Counted from the stretch's first letter, positions 32,140-62,100 are shown. The stretch: 64,000 nucleotides of DNA from Bimastos eiseni (GCA_959347315.1 OY365817.1:28856894-28920893); one strand, 5' to 3'. The notes: generated by a model not told the origin, from the sequence alone. Program-made: numbers and translations.

Positions 32140-33410
32140 GAAAATATTGATGATTCCATTTACGCAGCGCATATCTATAGCATCGCTAAAATACTTTTCG
32201 TAGGTATCTTAACAGGCTTTGCAATGCGGTGTAATGACCCCTTGTGCAAGAATGGAATTCAATTACTCTCTGTCAGATAATATTTCACAACCTGGTTTAA
32301 GTATTTTACGGTTCAGTTTTTTCTGATAATTTATGACTATGGTAATAAGTCAACGCCCGCCAAAGTGACTCTTGTAAAAGAGTTTGAATGGAATTTAATT
32401 AGGCTAAAACGCGAAACAGAAATTAAACAACAATGGAACGTTTTCTCATGATTATTACCAACACCGTATTTAACATGATAACATAGTTACACACGAGTCA
32501 GTAATCTAAAATATCCGTCTTACATCATTTTGCTGGATGACTGTCGACAAAATTAATCTTACTGTACACTTATTTAAACTATGATGCGCACGTGTTGCTA
32601 ACCACATGTTGTTACTAACCCCATGTTGTTATATCACTGTTGCAGTCTTTCAATAGGTGTCGTTTCATACGCGAAGTTTTTTATTTTCCTCAAAATATGT
32701 TATATTTAAGCATACCAAACAACAAAAACCAGATTTAATAAACAATGCTAAAAGATCGGATTTTTGTTAGTGGATAGTTTTGGCGCCTCTAGCGAACAAC
32801 ACTGCCAAATAGTTGCTTACGTCAATTCAACTGCCACAAAATTAAGCTGCAAGACTTGCGAAAGTTTTTAAATCACCGAAAATTCAAACCTTTACAAAAA
32901 CATTACAACTATCGAATTCTTTACATCTCAAATTCAAATGCCGCGCTTTACACAAGCCTATCGTAGACACCGTAAATTACGAAAATTTACAGAAATAAAC
33001 CTACACTATAAATTATTATTATGAATTATTTCCATTCGAAAAAAATGTGCATTATCATATCCGAAAAAACGTGCTTTTAAAATAATGATGCGTCAAGTAG
33101 ACAACGCGTTTTATAAGAAAGCCGCGTTTTGAATTATGACGTAGATTGACTAGTTCTAAGCTTAGGTCTACCGACTTTTGCCAGATTTGAGTCCATAGTA
33201 AGAGCATACACAAACTTCTAAGCCAAAAGTTTACCAGCTGCACACGTATTTGAGAGGCTACAATTTAATTTCATCTCAATAAACAAAGCGATTACTTCGT
33301 AGGAACCTTGGGAAAATTGACAACGCGTAACTGCTCAGTTAATTAAGTGAGAAATAATACAATGTAACGACGATGATAATAAGAATCATAATAATAACAA
33401 TAATAATAAC
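32140..33410. other. No gene seen
   Basis: AT-rich, unique-looking; no coherent frame or element end found. Confidence 0.4.
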
Positions 33411-33417
33411 AATCAGT

Positions 33418-33448
33418 ATTTACCTCTGGTAATAATAATAATAATAAT

Positions 33449-33481
<33 letters not shown>

Positions 33482-33484
33482 TGT
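33418..33484 (+). repeat. (TAA)n microsatellite
   Basis: Interrupted TAATAATAA run. Confidence 0.9.
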
Positions 33485-33489
33485 TGTTG

Positions 33490-34410
33490 TAACGCTGGCG
33501 CTCTCGCTTCGGTACACATCGATAGAGCTTAGCAAATCTTATATAGCGCCAATCTTTATCTACACAATTGTTCCACACAAATATAACACAGGCAATCTTT
33601 ACATTTAATTACATCTCACCTCGTTATATTACTTTACATCTGGAATTGGGATCAACAATAATTAATGCACACAATAAAGAAATGTCCACAACCATCATCA
33701 TCACAGCCTATGAACCTTGAAACCCTCGGACACCATTGACCAGAATTCAAACTGGTATACTTGCTCCATTGACCAATTCGACGTATGCAAAATCAGGCTA
33801 TCATCAATCGTAAGCCTATTTATTATGAAATTTACAACAGCGTGATAAAATCACTCTTTTACGTCGCGAACAGGAAAATCGCCAAGCAATTTGAGTTTGT
33901 ATAATCGATTGTGGCGGACTGTCCTGCTTTCACTGTCTCTGTCTTAATTCGGCCACGGTGTTCAAATCCGTTGCGTCGTATGGTTAATAAAGCTGATCTA
34001 AAACATTTCCACATACATTCCATTTCGCTGTCTCAGAACCCAGTTCGTGCTACAGTTTAGTTCTATCACGCGTTTCGTCACCCATAACCAAATTCCCTTT
34101 CTATAGCTAACTGAGTTCTCGCGCAGATATTTAGAGTAACACAGCAAAATGACGTCATACCTTTAACACTTGTGTCAAACAATTAAAACATCGATACAGC
34201 AAGTCTTGGACTACGGTCAAGGGTTAACCTTTTGCACCATGTGCTCACTTTTTACCCCATAAATCAACGAACAAACAAATAAAGTTATTCCTGGCAAGGT
34301 TCAAAACTTCAAAGGTTAACGATCACACGAAACTGGATCGGTGGTATCGATGGACCGCATAGAACAATCGAATTTAAATATGGAACATGACATCATAAAC
34401 GCTGCGACGT
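33490..34410. other. No gene assigned, downstream of the GATA gene
   Basis: A LINE/SINE-type CTTATATAGCGCCAATC tail lies at 33538. The rest is unique-looking AT-rich DNA. Confidence 0.4.
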
Positions 34411-34416
34411 CAGACA

Positions 34417-34541
34417 CTATAAATAGCTTAGCAGTAATAATTTATTGGAAAAATGGCCGGATTACATACCCGATGCCATAAATAGCTCTATGACGGACTA
34501 TACAGCTATAAATTATTATACCTGATGCGTGCTATAAATAG
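34417..34541. promoter_or_regulatory. Cluster of MEF2-like CTATAAATAG boxes downstream of the GATA gene
   Basis: CTATAAATAG occurs at 34417-34426 and 34532-34541, with CCATAAATAG at 34476-34485 and CTATAAATTA at 34505-34514. The first form fits the MEF2 consensus YTAWWWWTAR. It may instead be a decayed short tandem repeat or TATA-like sequence. Confidence 0.3.
34441..34446 (-). promoter_or_regulatory. Candidate poly(A) signal for the GATA transcript
   Basis: TTTATT on the plus strand reads AATAAA on the minus strand, about 625 bases past the stop codon. It is a clear hexamer, but the downstream GU-rich element was not assessed. Confidence 0.3.
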
Positions 34542-34859
34542 CTGAACTAGACACAAGCGTGCTAAAAAATCCTATTTCCGATTGGCGGACTTGTCTGAAC
34601 TGCCAGCGGTTGAGTGAAATCCAGCTCAGCCGACGGATAGCGAGCGGTTGGGAACTGCTGGCTGACCGGAATTGTACGCTTTCAGAGTAGGGCATCAAGA
34701 TGCAAGCTGAAATGTATGTGGTATCACTCTGGACGCCTTAAATTGCGCCAGGTTACACATGAAGTTGCTATACTCAGGTGACTGGCCTAGAATGATGTCG
34801 GGCCTAATTTAGGACACGGCGAATGGGTTTGGAAATATTAAATGATGATCTCAATAATC

Positions 34860-35062
34860 CTTGGAAACTATTTTAAGGCCTTTGAGGTTTCGTTTAGGCC
34901 TTTCTTTGGGCTTTTTGGACCAAGTGCACAGCCCTATTGCGTTTCCTGTATGGCCTTTCCTCCTCTTGGGCCTTGAAGACCATCTTTAGGCCTTCACGAA
35001 TTCCTGTAGGCGGTGGAGACTAACATTAGGCGTTGAGGTGATCTTTTAGGCCCCATAGGAGC
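34860..35062 (-). repeat. Degenerate TTAGGCCTT repeat in the GATA 3' UTR
   Basis: Directly after the stop codon, short blocks built on TTTAGGCCTTT and GGGCCTT recur every 25-40 bases through about 200 bases. They lie in the presumed 3' untranslated region of the GATA transcript. Confidence 0.5.
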
Positions 35063-35068
35063 CCACGT

Positions 35069-52579
<17,511 letters not shown>

Positions 52580-52675
52580 ATCCGATTTGGGAATGGATGT
52601 CGAACTGACGTCTATGGTCAACGTTCAAGAATTAAGTGACGTGGGAACGAGTCAATGTTGTTGGAAGTTTGGCAG

Positions 52676-52683
52676 TGACGTCA
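52676..52683. promoter_or_regulatory. CRE palindrome TGACGTCA upstream of the GATA start
   Basis: A perfect CRE/ATF palindrome about 100 bases 5' of the start codon. A related AAGTGACGTGGG lies at 52634-52645 and another TGACGTCA falls inside exon 1 (52483-52490). Function is inferred only from the consensus. Confidence 0.35.
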
Positions 52684-52799
52684 AAGTCTCGAACAATCGA
52701 AGCAGAAGTAATTTTATTTCGAACAGTCAATTGAGTTCCGTCCGTTCTATAAGGAAAACATAGAACAGGTCAGTAAACAAACAGAGTAATATAAAGTAA

Positions 52800-53110
52800 C
52801 TGCGTCTAACTTGATATTCATCCATCCATATCTACATCCATCCATCCATCCATGCAACCATTCACCCATCACTCACTCTTCTATCCACCCTTCATGCAGT
52901 CCATCCGTCCGTCTGTTAATAATCTCATCAATTCATCCTTTATTGTCATCCTCGGTGCATTCTCTCTTTCTCTGTCTATCTGCCTCTCTCTGTCTTTGGC
53001 TGTGTATTGTGTCCAAAAAAACTATTTCACTCACTAACTCTGGCAGTCTGTCTGTCTGTCTCTGTCTGTCTGTCTCTGTCTGTCTGTCTCTCTCTGTCTG
53101 TCTCTCTCTC

Positions 53111-53167
<57 letters not shown>

Positions 53168-53480
53168 CTCTCTCTGTATCTCTGTCTGTCTATCTGTCTG
53201 CCTGTCACTCCCTTCCTCCCTCCGTCTCTCTCCCTTCCTCCTCTCTCTTTCTCTCCCCATCTCTCTCGCCCATATACACACAGGCCTGCGTCTTCTATGG
53301 GAAGCAATGGGGATGTCTCTGACATTGTACGATAGTTGTAGCGCCATCAACAAACACACGATCTCGTCGTTTATTTAGAAGACAGAGACAGATGAAGAGA
53401 GAGAGAAAGAGAGAGACAGATAGAGGCAGTCCCTCCTCGATTTATACGACCACTACCACGACTACATCGTTTAACCATCA
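52800..53480. repeat. Microsatellite region upstream of the GATA gene
   Basis: CATC-rich (52818-52912), (CTGT)n and (CT)n (53040-53165), then GA-rich (53390-53425). No gene. Confidence 0.85.
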
Positions 53481-53584
53481 ACCACCTAGGACATCTGTAT
53501 GATAGACTCGGAACATCTAACTGGCTGTTGCACTTTACCACTGTGTAATAATGAATTTGTTGCTCGACATTTTATGAAAATAAT

Positions 53585-53815
53585 AAGCGCCCTGCAGTGG
53601 GAGCCATGGAGCTTCGCGTACGTGGATCCGCCAGCTGGAACAGCCTCATCTGAGTCACCTTACTCTTCGGGAAGAGTTGCTCTCTCTCCCCTTGCTGCCT
53701 TCCGGAAGCGCCTTAAGACTTTTCAGTTCACCATTTAGCCATGTGTTGAGTTGTGAGCGCCTCTGATTCGAGTGGCGCTATGTAGGTGCTTCATTACATT
53801 CCATTCCATTACTTT
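53585..53815 (+). mobile_element. Non-LTR retrotransposon 3' end
   Basis: Plus-strand fragments read SASWNSLI, SPLAAFRKRLKTFQF and a stop. A short 3' UTR follows with GAGCGCCTCTGATTCGAGTGG, GCGCTATGTAGGTGC and a CATTC-repeat tail. This is the usual AAPRLWNSLP...FRxxLKTxLF ending plus a microsatellite tail. Confidence 0.65.
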
Positions 53816-53984
53816 AATCATTCGAAATTCAATTCCCAATTGTCCATAATATAACTGTTACCTCCCCCGATTTTCCATTTGTTTAATGAAGACTTCGCAC
53901 TTGTACCAGGGAACATTTTTATTCATTCATTTGCCTATGGCTAAAGACGAGGTTTAAGCAAGATGAAAATATGCATCCACCAAC

Positions 53985-54070
53985 CCACACAACCACATAC
54001 ACACACGCGCGCACACACAACCCGCCCCCCCCCACACACACACACAACCACATACACACACACACACATC
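53985..54070. repeat. (CA)n-rich microsatellite
   Basis: CACACACAC with C-run interruptions. Confidence 0.9.
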
Positions 54071-54339
54071 TAGTGTGTGCAATATATCGCTGCAAGAGCA
54101 TCATTTGATCAACTGCTGTATGTATGGACACAGTCCGTGCTGCATGTCCTGAGCGTAATAGCAATGTCCATGGCTTACGTGAACGAGGCACGAGAATTAC
54201 TCACAAGCCATAAATCCATCTCCCTAAACAACTCGGTCAACAGTAAGACCGATTTCAGATTATAATTATATATAATTAATATACATATATGGATGGATAC
54301 AATGTATAGCCGGTCTGGTGTTTGCGTTTGTCTGTCTGA

Positions 54340-54770
54340 CTATATATATATATATATATATATATGCATCCACCATATATGTGCGCTTTCTCTCTTCACT
54401 ATATATCCCACCGCATCTCTCGCCCTCTGTCTGTCTGTCTGTCTGTCTATTTATACGTCTGTCTATTTGTCCATTTACGTGTCTGTTTATCTGAATGCAT
54501 CCATCTAACCTTCTGCTTATCCATCTCTCTCTCGCTCTCTTTACATGTCTGTCTGTCTATCAGTCTATCTAACCATCTGTATGCCTATCTGCATGTTAGT
54601 ATATCCATTTGTCTATTCACCTGGCTGTCTATCTATCCGTATATCTATTCATATGACTGTATATTCATTTGAATATCTGTCTATTTGTCTGTCTGTCTGT
54701 CCATCTTTTTATTCGTTTGTGTGTCTGTCTGTCTTTCTGTATGTCTCTGTCTACCTATCTCCCATCTGTT
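54340..54770. repeat. (TA)n and (CTGT/ATCT)n microsatellite region
   Basis: TA run at 54343-54365 then CTGTCTGTCTAT-type repeats; Ser/Leu/Val/Cys-rich frames are compositional. Confidence 0.85.
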
Positions 54771-54779
54771 TAAACAGTT

Positions 54780-55119
54780 ACTGACAAATTGCGACCGATG
54801 CCAGACAACCGGATAATAATCGGCCTAGAATTTCCTTTTTACGATCTCTAATGTCATTCGATGGGATACGTTGAGCCACAAATGTCAACACGTCGCCTAC
54901 TTAACGGCGCTTTTAACACGAAGCACGCTGTAACTATACGGCCATATGCATCTAAGCATTGTATCTGGTACTACAAGTATGTGCGAGACCTTATATATAT
55001 TGTCCGCGTCGGTCACATCTTTAAAAAGGTGTTTAATAGAGCACCCATTTTACCCGACGCATATACTGGCGTTTTATGCATCAACAGCGATGATGGAACT
55101 CGTTATCAACAATTATATA

Positions 55120-55157
<38 letters not shown>

Positions 55158-55540
55158 TTCTCTGCTATATATATATATACGGCATGCAGGTCCATTGGCC
55201 TTTATGATTTTCATTCACCCATTTATATTGCGCCCATTCCAGAAATCTACTCAGAGGCGCTATGTGCATGCATGGGGATGAAATGAGTGAGGTGGTTTAC
55301 CGTTGCCTTCCTCACATGTTCTCCATGGCCAGTATACGACGCGCCTTGCTTTGAGGATGTTGGGTGCATTAATCGTGCATGTAGAGTACAGCTGATTTTA
55401 ATCAGTGTTTGTCATGTTGAAAAACGGAGGTTTTATTTAGCGTCACTATAATTAAATAATTTAAGTTTGCACAGCGAGCGCGCTTATTCAATTTCGACAT
55501 ATGGTTTGATCCCTAAGTAAAACCACAAATTGTATCTTGT
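54780..55540. other. No gene assigned; (TA)n and a SINE/LINE-like tail
   Basis: TA runs at 55119-55154 and 55166-55180. TTTATATTGCGCCCATTCC and CAGAGGCGCTATGTGC (55220-55265) resemble a retroelement 3' tail in inverse orientation. Confidence 0.4.
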
Positions 55541-55739
55541 TTGACAAACGCAATGGGCAAAAAAGGAAATCAATATCGAAAAACTTTAATTTGTGTCAAG
55601 CCTGCGGGGAGAGTTAGGAATCAAGCAATTTATTATGTTTTTACCATTGAGCATATAATAAAATGCAGTATGTATATTGGGATCTGGGCTACTGCATTAT
55701 ATAGAGACTTCGATTATAAAATACCAATAGAACATGCAT

Positions 55740-55985
55740 AATGCTTGCCAGAGCTTTCTCAATTGTGGGTTCCAGTTTTTGGAACAGCTTCCCATCTGAC
55801 ATGCGCGCTCTCCCGCACGACCTTTCTGGTTTTTTCTATAAACCATTCAAGCCTTTCCTCTTTGACCGGGCCTGGGTCGGGAACGCCTCTGAATAGCCAT
55901 CTTTAAGAGGCTATATAAATTGCATTGATTGATTGATTGATTGATTGACTGATTGATTGACTAACAGACTGATTGATTGATTAAT
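55740..55985 (+). mobile_element. Non-LTR retrotransposon 3' end with (GATT)n tail
   Basis: The frame FSIVGSSFWNSFPSDMRALP, then FKPFLFDRAW and a stop, is followed by GAGGCTATATAAATTGCATT and a GATTGATTGATT tail. It corresponds to the APxxWNSLPxxIR...FKxxLKTxLF end of CR1-like elements, target-primed with a microsatellite end. Confidence 0.65.
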
Positions 55986-56039
55986 TGATTGTTTGAAAAA
56001 TGTGTTCTTCTCTCACAAAATCTCTCTCTGTTGGTGTTG

Positions 56040-56540
56040 TCAATGCTAAACATATGAGCCTTCATTATATTATTTCTTATCTACACCGCTTGGCATACTG
56101 TATTATCTCTATAGCTATACAATTATTCCAGTAAGCCTCGAGATAAACGTTAAGCAAATCGACCAACGACATTTTGTAGAAATAGAGTCGAGCCTTTAAA
56201 CACCTCTTTTAAACAATTCATAGGGTATACAAATTTACAAAATCCAACAGTTCGGCCTAATTATTAATGTTCAGCTTATACTCTAATTCCTGAATATACT
56301 GCTTCCCGATCTTCCCAGCACTCGCCGTTAAGCCAACACATTATAAGCTAGGTGAATACAAAACCAGCGCATCCAGCCTCCACTGCCTGCCTGCCTTACG
56401 CATACTTGCCACACCTCGTCGAAGGAGGCAATCGTGCGTGAAGTATACCTGTCGGAGACTGTCACCAACCTACCAAGTATATATAAACACTAAACTTAAT
56501 TGAGGTCGATTCTACGTAGACTGCGAAAGCCTTCGTCGAA
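56040..56540. other. No gene seen
   Basis: AT-rich unique-looking sequence without notable frames or element ends. Confidence 0.4.
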
Positions 56541-56619
56541 TACAAATTTATGACAGCTCTATAATTTTCGGTAACACGCGGTATATGCATACGTACTGTC
56601 TTCTATAGACGTAGGATAT

Positions 56620-56860
56620 TATATCCGTGTGTGAATGTATACACGTGCATATATGCACGTATGTATGTATACGTAGGTGCATGTATACTTGAATGTATTT
56701 GTATACATTTATGTATTTATGTGTGTTTATCATATATGCATGTATTTCTGTATTTGTGCATTTTTATGCATGTTTGCCTGTGTGAATATATATATGCATA
56801 TATTTATGTATATATATATATATGAACATATGCATGCATGAATACATTTACATGTCGTCG
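56620..56860. repeat. TATG/TA-rich microsatellite region
   Basis: Interrupted TGTATGTATACG and TATATA, followed by (CGT)n at 56851-56870. Confidence 0.8.
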
Positions 56861-57229
56861 TCGTCGTCGTTCATAGACTGTGCTGATCGTCTTCGGACTT
56901 TTCGTTGTCGTTGACGATTTACAACATCTCCATTCGGAAGCAGAGACGATGATGGTGTCAAGTGTGCCATTCACACTATTCCCCACGCCCTAACCTTTAC
57001 ACCAGTCCAACCCTCACCCATTTCAAACCGTACTTATAATGCGCACCTACAGGATATATGCGATTTCTCACAGACAGACAGAAGAGGACAGACAAAGAGA
57101 CTCTTGTTGTTGCCTGTATGTTTGCTTGTCTGCTTGAGTGTGTTTGTTTGTGCGCGCGTGAGTGAGTGTGAGAAATCGCTTTCAGAAAGTAACTGCCTCG
57201 CATACGCCAGATAATTATTATCATCATCT

Positions 57230-57460
57230 TGATCATCTCCATCCATGGGATTGTTGTCGTCGTCATCATCATCATAATCCCATAATTATACTCTCTTTGT
57301 CTCTGTTTCCCTTTCTGTCGCACTCTTTGTCTGTATCTGTCTGTCTGTCTATCTATTTGTCTGTCTGTTTGTGTCTCTCTGTGTCTGTCCATCATCGTTG
57401 AATCTCTCGCTCTATGTCTTTATCTATCTATCTATCCGTCTTTGTAACTGTCTCTCTGTT
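57230..57460. repeat. (ATC)n and (CTGT)n microsatellites
   Basis: CGTCGTCATCATCATCAT then TCTGTCTGTCTATC. Confidence 0.85.
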
Positions 57461-57479
57461 CATAGTTTCTTTTTCCAGT

Positions 57480-58190
57480 CTGAATCCAAGTCTTGGACCG
57501 CTTCCGTATAATACCACAGGACTGCTTATCGCTGGAACGATGTATTCGAAATATTTATCGAATCGTAGACGCGGGAATTTTATTGACCAAATCGTCAGAC
57601 AAAACAGCAAGATCTCTATTTCAAAACTACTCGCGTTCTATCATATTCAGATGATTCGGATATATATTCTGGAATAGAAATTGGTTGAATGGAATACGGT
57701 TTAATAGAATTCGATGGATTTAATGAATGAATTTGAATAGAATAAAATAAAACAACAATGTATTATAGAACGTCATTGATTCGTAAAACGAGCTCAAATA
57801 AAAAATGGAGAATATATTAAACTTGAGCGCAATAAGAGAATCAAATAGGCTAGAATAAAATTTGCTAGTATAAAATAGTACAATAATAGTGGTTACATTA
57901 CACAACAAAGGAATAAAGCTTTCGACGAAATTAAGGTTGAAGTAAATGTGACCGAATATTGTAAGATAGAGCGAATTCAGTGGTATGGAATTTAGCATTC
58001 TACAATTTGCTTTTAATGTTTACTTATAGAACACAATATATTCTGAAAAAGGTGTATAAATTGTATGTTTATATTAATACTGATTATCCGAACACCTTTA
58101 ATGAGCTTCACTTAAAGTGGCGCTATATTAATTGACGATTACGACTACAATCAACGTCAAGTAAGCAGTGGAGACCTCGTTCGACAGAAA
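57480..58190. other. No gene assigned
   Basis: A frame from a CCAG at 57479 to TAG at 57675 reads LGPLPYNTTGLLIAGTMYSK but has no recognised family. After it comes AT-rich DNA with degenerate GAATAGAATAAAATA repeats (57675-57870). Confidence 0.3.
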
Positions 58191-58194
58191 TTGA

Positions 58195-58368
58195 TTGCGG
58201 CTGTCTCTTACACGCATCACCTTACCAGCGGCCGATCGGTTAGAGCGGAGGCCCGTCTGGGGAGTCACTGTGCATAGACCTGGAGTACAATTGCTCTGCA
58301 GTACAATTGCAATTGCGCCGTCGAGGCGTGTGTGCACTTCTGAACGAAACATGTTGGAAGAAGGGCGG
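58195..58368 (+). mobile_element. tRNA-derived SINE (family C)
   Basis: CGATCGGTTAGAGCGGAGGCC is an A-box-bearing head; the body GTACAATTGCTCTG, TTGCGCCGTCGAGGC and GTGTGTGCACTTCTGAACG matches 24562-24640 inverted. Confidence 0.65.
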
Positions 58369-58399
58369 TATCAGAATTCGGCAATAAAATAAATTAATA

Positions 58400-59455
58400 G
58401 ACAGAAATTAACTGCGTCAAAAATGCGCAAAATAATAGATGGAGCCCTATATATAGACGGCAACGGCCAAATCGTCATACGATGTCACTGTCGATTAGCT
58501 CTGGATGCAAAAGAATTACACAGGCCAGTCTATATTACACAAAACACACCTGTTTTAATTGTTCAATTCGCCTTATACATAAGTAAATTGTGCAGATATA
58601 ATATAATTCCAAATAAATGACAAATACACAAGTCAGGACATCAAAATTCGCATTGCGAAGAGCGGAAACTTTACAAAATGACTACACACCACTTTTAAGA
58701 GTGACGAGGCACTATAAGTACACATAAAGGCTGACTGCTATTAGCCAGGTTAATGACATGGCGCCAGTTACTTAATGCTTACTATACCCGCAAGGTAGAA
58801 GTAGTAGTTTCATATTATATACGGACACTGTGTGATAACAAAGATCATTTGTCCTGGCTTGGGACTGCATGGCGCAGCCACAGTGCGAGCAGCAGTGGTG
58901 CAGTTGCAGTTCCGGGCAAAATCGTTCGCATTGTTCCACAATATAAATATGAAACTCAAGAAAGGTGTGTTCAATTAGAACTCGACTATCGTTTTCATTT
59001 CATTTCAAAAAATTTTATGGCGCCTCTTCCGAGACTAGCAACGTAGCATCGCTCCAGTACCTACTTCATGCATCCAACTACAATAAAGCGTGGCCTGAAG
59101 GAGCTCCACGGTTATTATAGGCATTAGACGAAGTTCCAGACGTAGCCCAAAAATTGCAGGACCAGCATCTTAGAAGTCCGAAACCAAGAGACAATAAGCT
59201 CAGCTTACCTATATTTGCTGGAGATGGAAAGAGAATCACGGCGATGGACGCTCAAGGTAGAGCAGCAGAGCCCCTGTAAGGAAGCCGGTGCCACGCGCCA
59301 AACCAAGGCTGGGAACAGATAAGCAATTCACTGAGGGAAAGGGAGCCAGTACAATACACAGAGGGCGCTACAATAATCTAGACGGGATTTTACAACACAG
59401 TCGACAAGTGTTGATGTCTGGATATCAATCAAAATCAATCAATCAAAAGTACTTG
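58400..59455. other. No gene assigned; scattered repeat scraps
   Basis: A family D scrap (GACGGCAACGGCCAAATCG, 58456-58475) and a family A inverse scrap (GTGTGATAACAAAGATCATT, 58830-58849, then GGCTTGGGACTG). The 59050-59400 stretch is unassigned. Confidence 0.4.
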
Positions 59456-59530
59456 ATATAGCGCCCCTTCCAGATATCTACCAGTCCCAAGCCTGATTAG
59501 CCTGATTAAAGAGGGCGGTGACAGACTATA
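59455..59530 (+). repeat. Family A fragment with a GCGCC tail
   Basis: TGATATAGCGCCCCTTCC, then TACCAGTCCCAAGCCTGATT and AGAGGGCGGTGAC. Confidence 0.6.
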
Positions 59531-59724
59531 GCTTGTAACGCTAGCTAGCTCTTATTTATAACGATGGTTAAACTTTTGAAAGGTGTTCAATAAACTGCAA
59601 TAGTTTCCAGTCTCTAGACCAACTGTTTCTAACACCTGAAAAAAGGGCGACTATACGTTGCATATCGTCGACAAGAGGGGACAACGAACAAGACGGACAC
59701 ATATAGTGAGTGAGTAAGAAATTT

Positions 59725-59910
59725 AGAGGGACAGAGACAGAGAGAGATATCTAGACAGAGAGATACAGAGACAGAGAGACAGAGAGAGAGAGAGACTGAG
59801 AGAAAGATGCAGACAGAGAGAGATAAAGACATAATGACACAGGTATAGACAAATGGAGAGAGAAACAGAAAGACAGACAGAGACAGAGAGAGAGACAGAG
59901 ACAGAGAGAG
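59725..59910. repeat. (GA/CAGA)n microsatellite
   Basis: GACAGAGAGAGA-type repeat. Confidence 0.95.
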
Positions 59911-60399
59911 GTCCTGCCACTGGGACGTCGCTATCTCTCGACCCTCTGTCCATCTCCTCTTTCTCTATCTCTTTATCTCTCCATCTTCTCCTGCCGCAGC
60001 AACCGCCGCGCAGCAACAGGTCGTTCCTCGTCTTCGATACAGATAAGCGCCGAATCCAAGGCACCCAACCCTCCCTTCATCCCTCCCTCCATCCCTCTCT
60101 CTCCCCTTCTCCTCCATCTCGTCCGATTCCAAATTCCTGCTTCATCTTATCTTGCAGCCGCATCTTCCTCAGTCGCTGCAGTCCTTATCAGACGAGCCTG
60201 CCCCGCCCGGGACGGAGGCACGGAGCGCAGGGGGTACTAACCCCGCACCCTCGGACCAGACTCGGACAGACAGAAAGACGCACAGAGTGAGATATGGAGA
60301 GATATTGAGAGATACTGGGAGCCGGATAGCGAGATAAAGAGATAAGGAGAATCTGCTGGATCTGCGGGCGCTTCCTCAGAGGTTGACGTTATCAAGATA

Positions 60400-61373
60400 G
60401 CCAAAGAAATACGACGGCGGCTCGCTCACCTCTCGCTCTCCGTCCTCTCTAATTGCCGCCTCCCTCTCTCTCTCTTACCGCGTTCATCCGTCCTCCAACG
60501 GCGGCCCCATAAAACCCTCGGCAGCCAAGGCCCACTCCGCCTACTCCGCCTCGTTGTCAGCCGCGGTTCCATATCTGAGATTGTCTGGTCTGAAGAGATC
60601 GCAGAACGGCTTCGACAGTCAGAGATGGAGGAATAGGTTCCAGTCTCAGAGGATTATCTCTTGCAAGACATTTGCACTCGCATATGGCGACTTCGAGCGT
60701 GCCACGTCTGGCTACCGAAACGCTATCTGCAGATAATGCTCAGACTACGTTCGCATTACTACTTCCTACCTGAGCTTACTCGTGACCGTAAGCATATGGT
60801 CCTATTCGGTAACGATCTACCTCGTAGCGACCAGGGGCCCTAGAAGCGATCTTGGACCTACAAATAGTAATACCTGGGCCTCTCTTGAAGACCTTTTTCT
60901 CATCCGGATTATACGGATTCTTTTGGCCTCTTGGATTTTATCACCAGCGAAAGAAACCTACCGTTGTCGACGACTGTGCTGTATACGTTCGCTAAATCCG
61001 TCCGATCCTGTGGCCACGCAGGGGAGTTGTGTCCGCGTCGGCGGTCGATTCTCTCTTCACCAGCGAACGCGGACTCGATCGGCCAGGGATGGTTAATGCC
61101 TTGAACGGCGGCGGAGAGCGAAGAGCGGAGAGAGCAGAGGCGAGTAGGCGGTGTTGCTTCGTAGACGCAATGGAGCCATTAGTGACTGACACACACCGAG
61201 TCTCTCTCCCTCCCTCTCTCCCTCTCTCTCGCTCTCCCTCCCTCTCTGTTTCTACCTCCCTCTCTCGCTCGCTCGCTCTCTGGAGGGCCCACCGATCGTC
61301 ATCCGGGCGGCTGGCCGCGACTCACTTCCGACCGGGTGGCTGATCGGCCCACCGCGCCCCTCTCTCTCTCCCC

Positions 61374-61407
<34 letters not shown>

Positions 61408-61830
61408 ATGTCGTCAACAACATACGGTCCCGTTCACAGTCACCTCTCGCTCTCGCCGTCAGTGGCCGCCCGCCACGATTAAGTCAACAAACGGAGGAGC
61501 GAGGGACCTCTACGGCCTGCCCTGCGTGAGGTGATCCCTGCCCGGCCTGGACCACGCCTCGTCAGTTTAGGCTCGCTCGTGACGGGTGGCGAGTTGGACC
61601 AATTTACCCGGCGCGGTAATAATAATGATGTTTCGACCTTCGAGGAATTACGGCCGTAAGATATTATGGGCGGCGGAATGGCCCGATGCCTGTCAGCGTC
61701 TTGTCAACGAGGCAATGAAGAGGCGGGACGTCAATCTGATTGAGCTGTCTGTCATACGAGCGACATCTAGCGGACAAAAGAAAGGCACGAGGAGACGAGG
61801 GATGAGGAGAAGCAACGACGATCCGATTGG
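60400..61830. promoter_or_regulatory. GC- and CpG-rich region, candidate promoter
   Basis: After tens of kilobases of AT-rich DNA this stretch is rich in CpG (CGGCGGCCCC, GCCGCGG, GGGCGGCTGGCCGCG). It has GC-box-like CCACTCCGCC words and a CATAAAA element at 60507-60513, interrupted by CT microsatellites (60460-60477, 61200-61280, 61350-61405). It could be the distal promoter of the minus-strand GATA gene or of an unseen plus-strand gene. Short frames here have no domain. Confidence 0.35.
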
Positions 61831-61864
61831 TCGATAGGGTACGCCTTGTGGTGAAAGATGTTGG

Positions 61865-62100
61865 CTGTCTGTCTGTCTCTATCTGTCTGTATGTTTGTCT
61901 GTGTTTGTGTCTGTGTCAGTCTCTGTGTCTCTCTCTGTCTTTATCACTGTGCCTATATCCGTGCCTGTATCTGTCATGTCTGATCATGTCCGTCTCTGCC
62001 TGTCGATCTCTCTGTGTCTATGTACGCATGTCTGTATGTCTGTATCCATCCGTCTGCTTGTCTCTGTCTATTTATGCCTGTCTCTGTCTGTTTTAACCGT
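61865..62100. repeat. (CTGT)n-rich microsatellite
   Basis: Interrupted TCTGTCTGTCTC and TGTGTCTG. Confidence 0.85.

Noticed and set aside
52580..52621. TTG start giving a 14-residue N-terminal extension of the GATA factor
   Set aside because: Non-ATG start in a eukaryote; the ATG at 52579 has a good context (G at -3 and +4).
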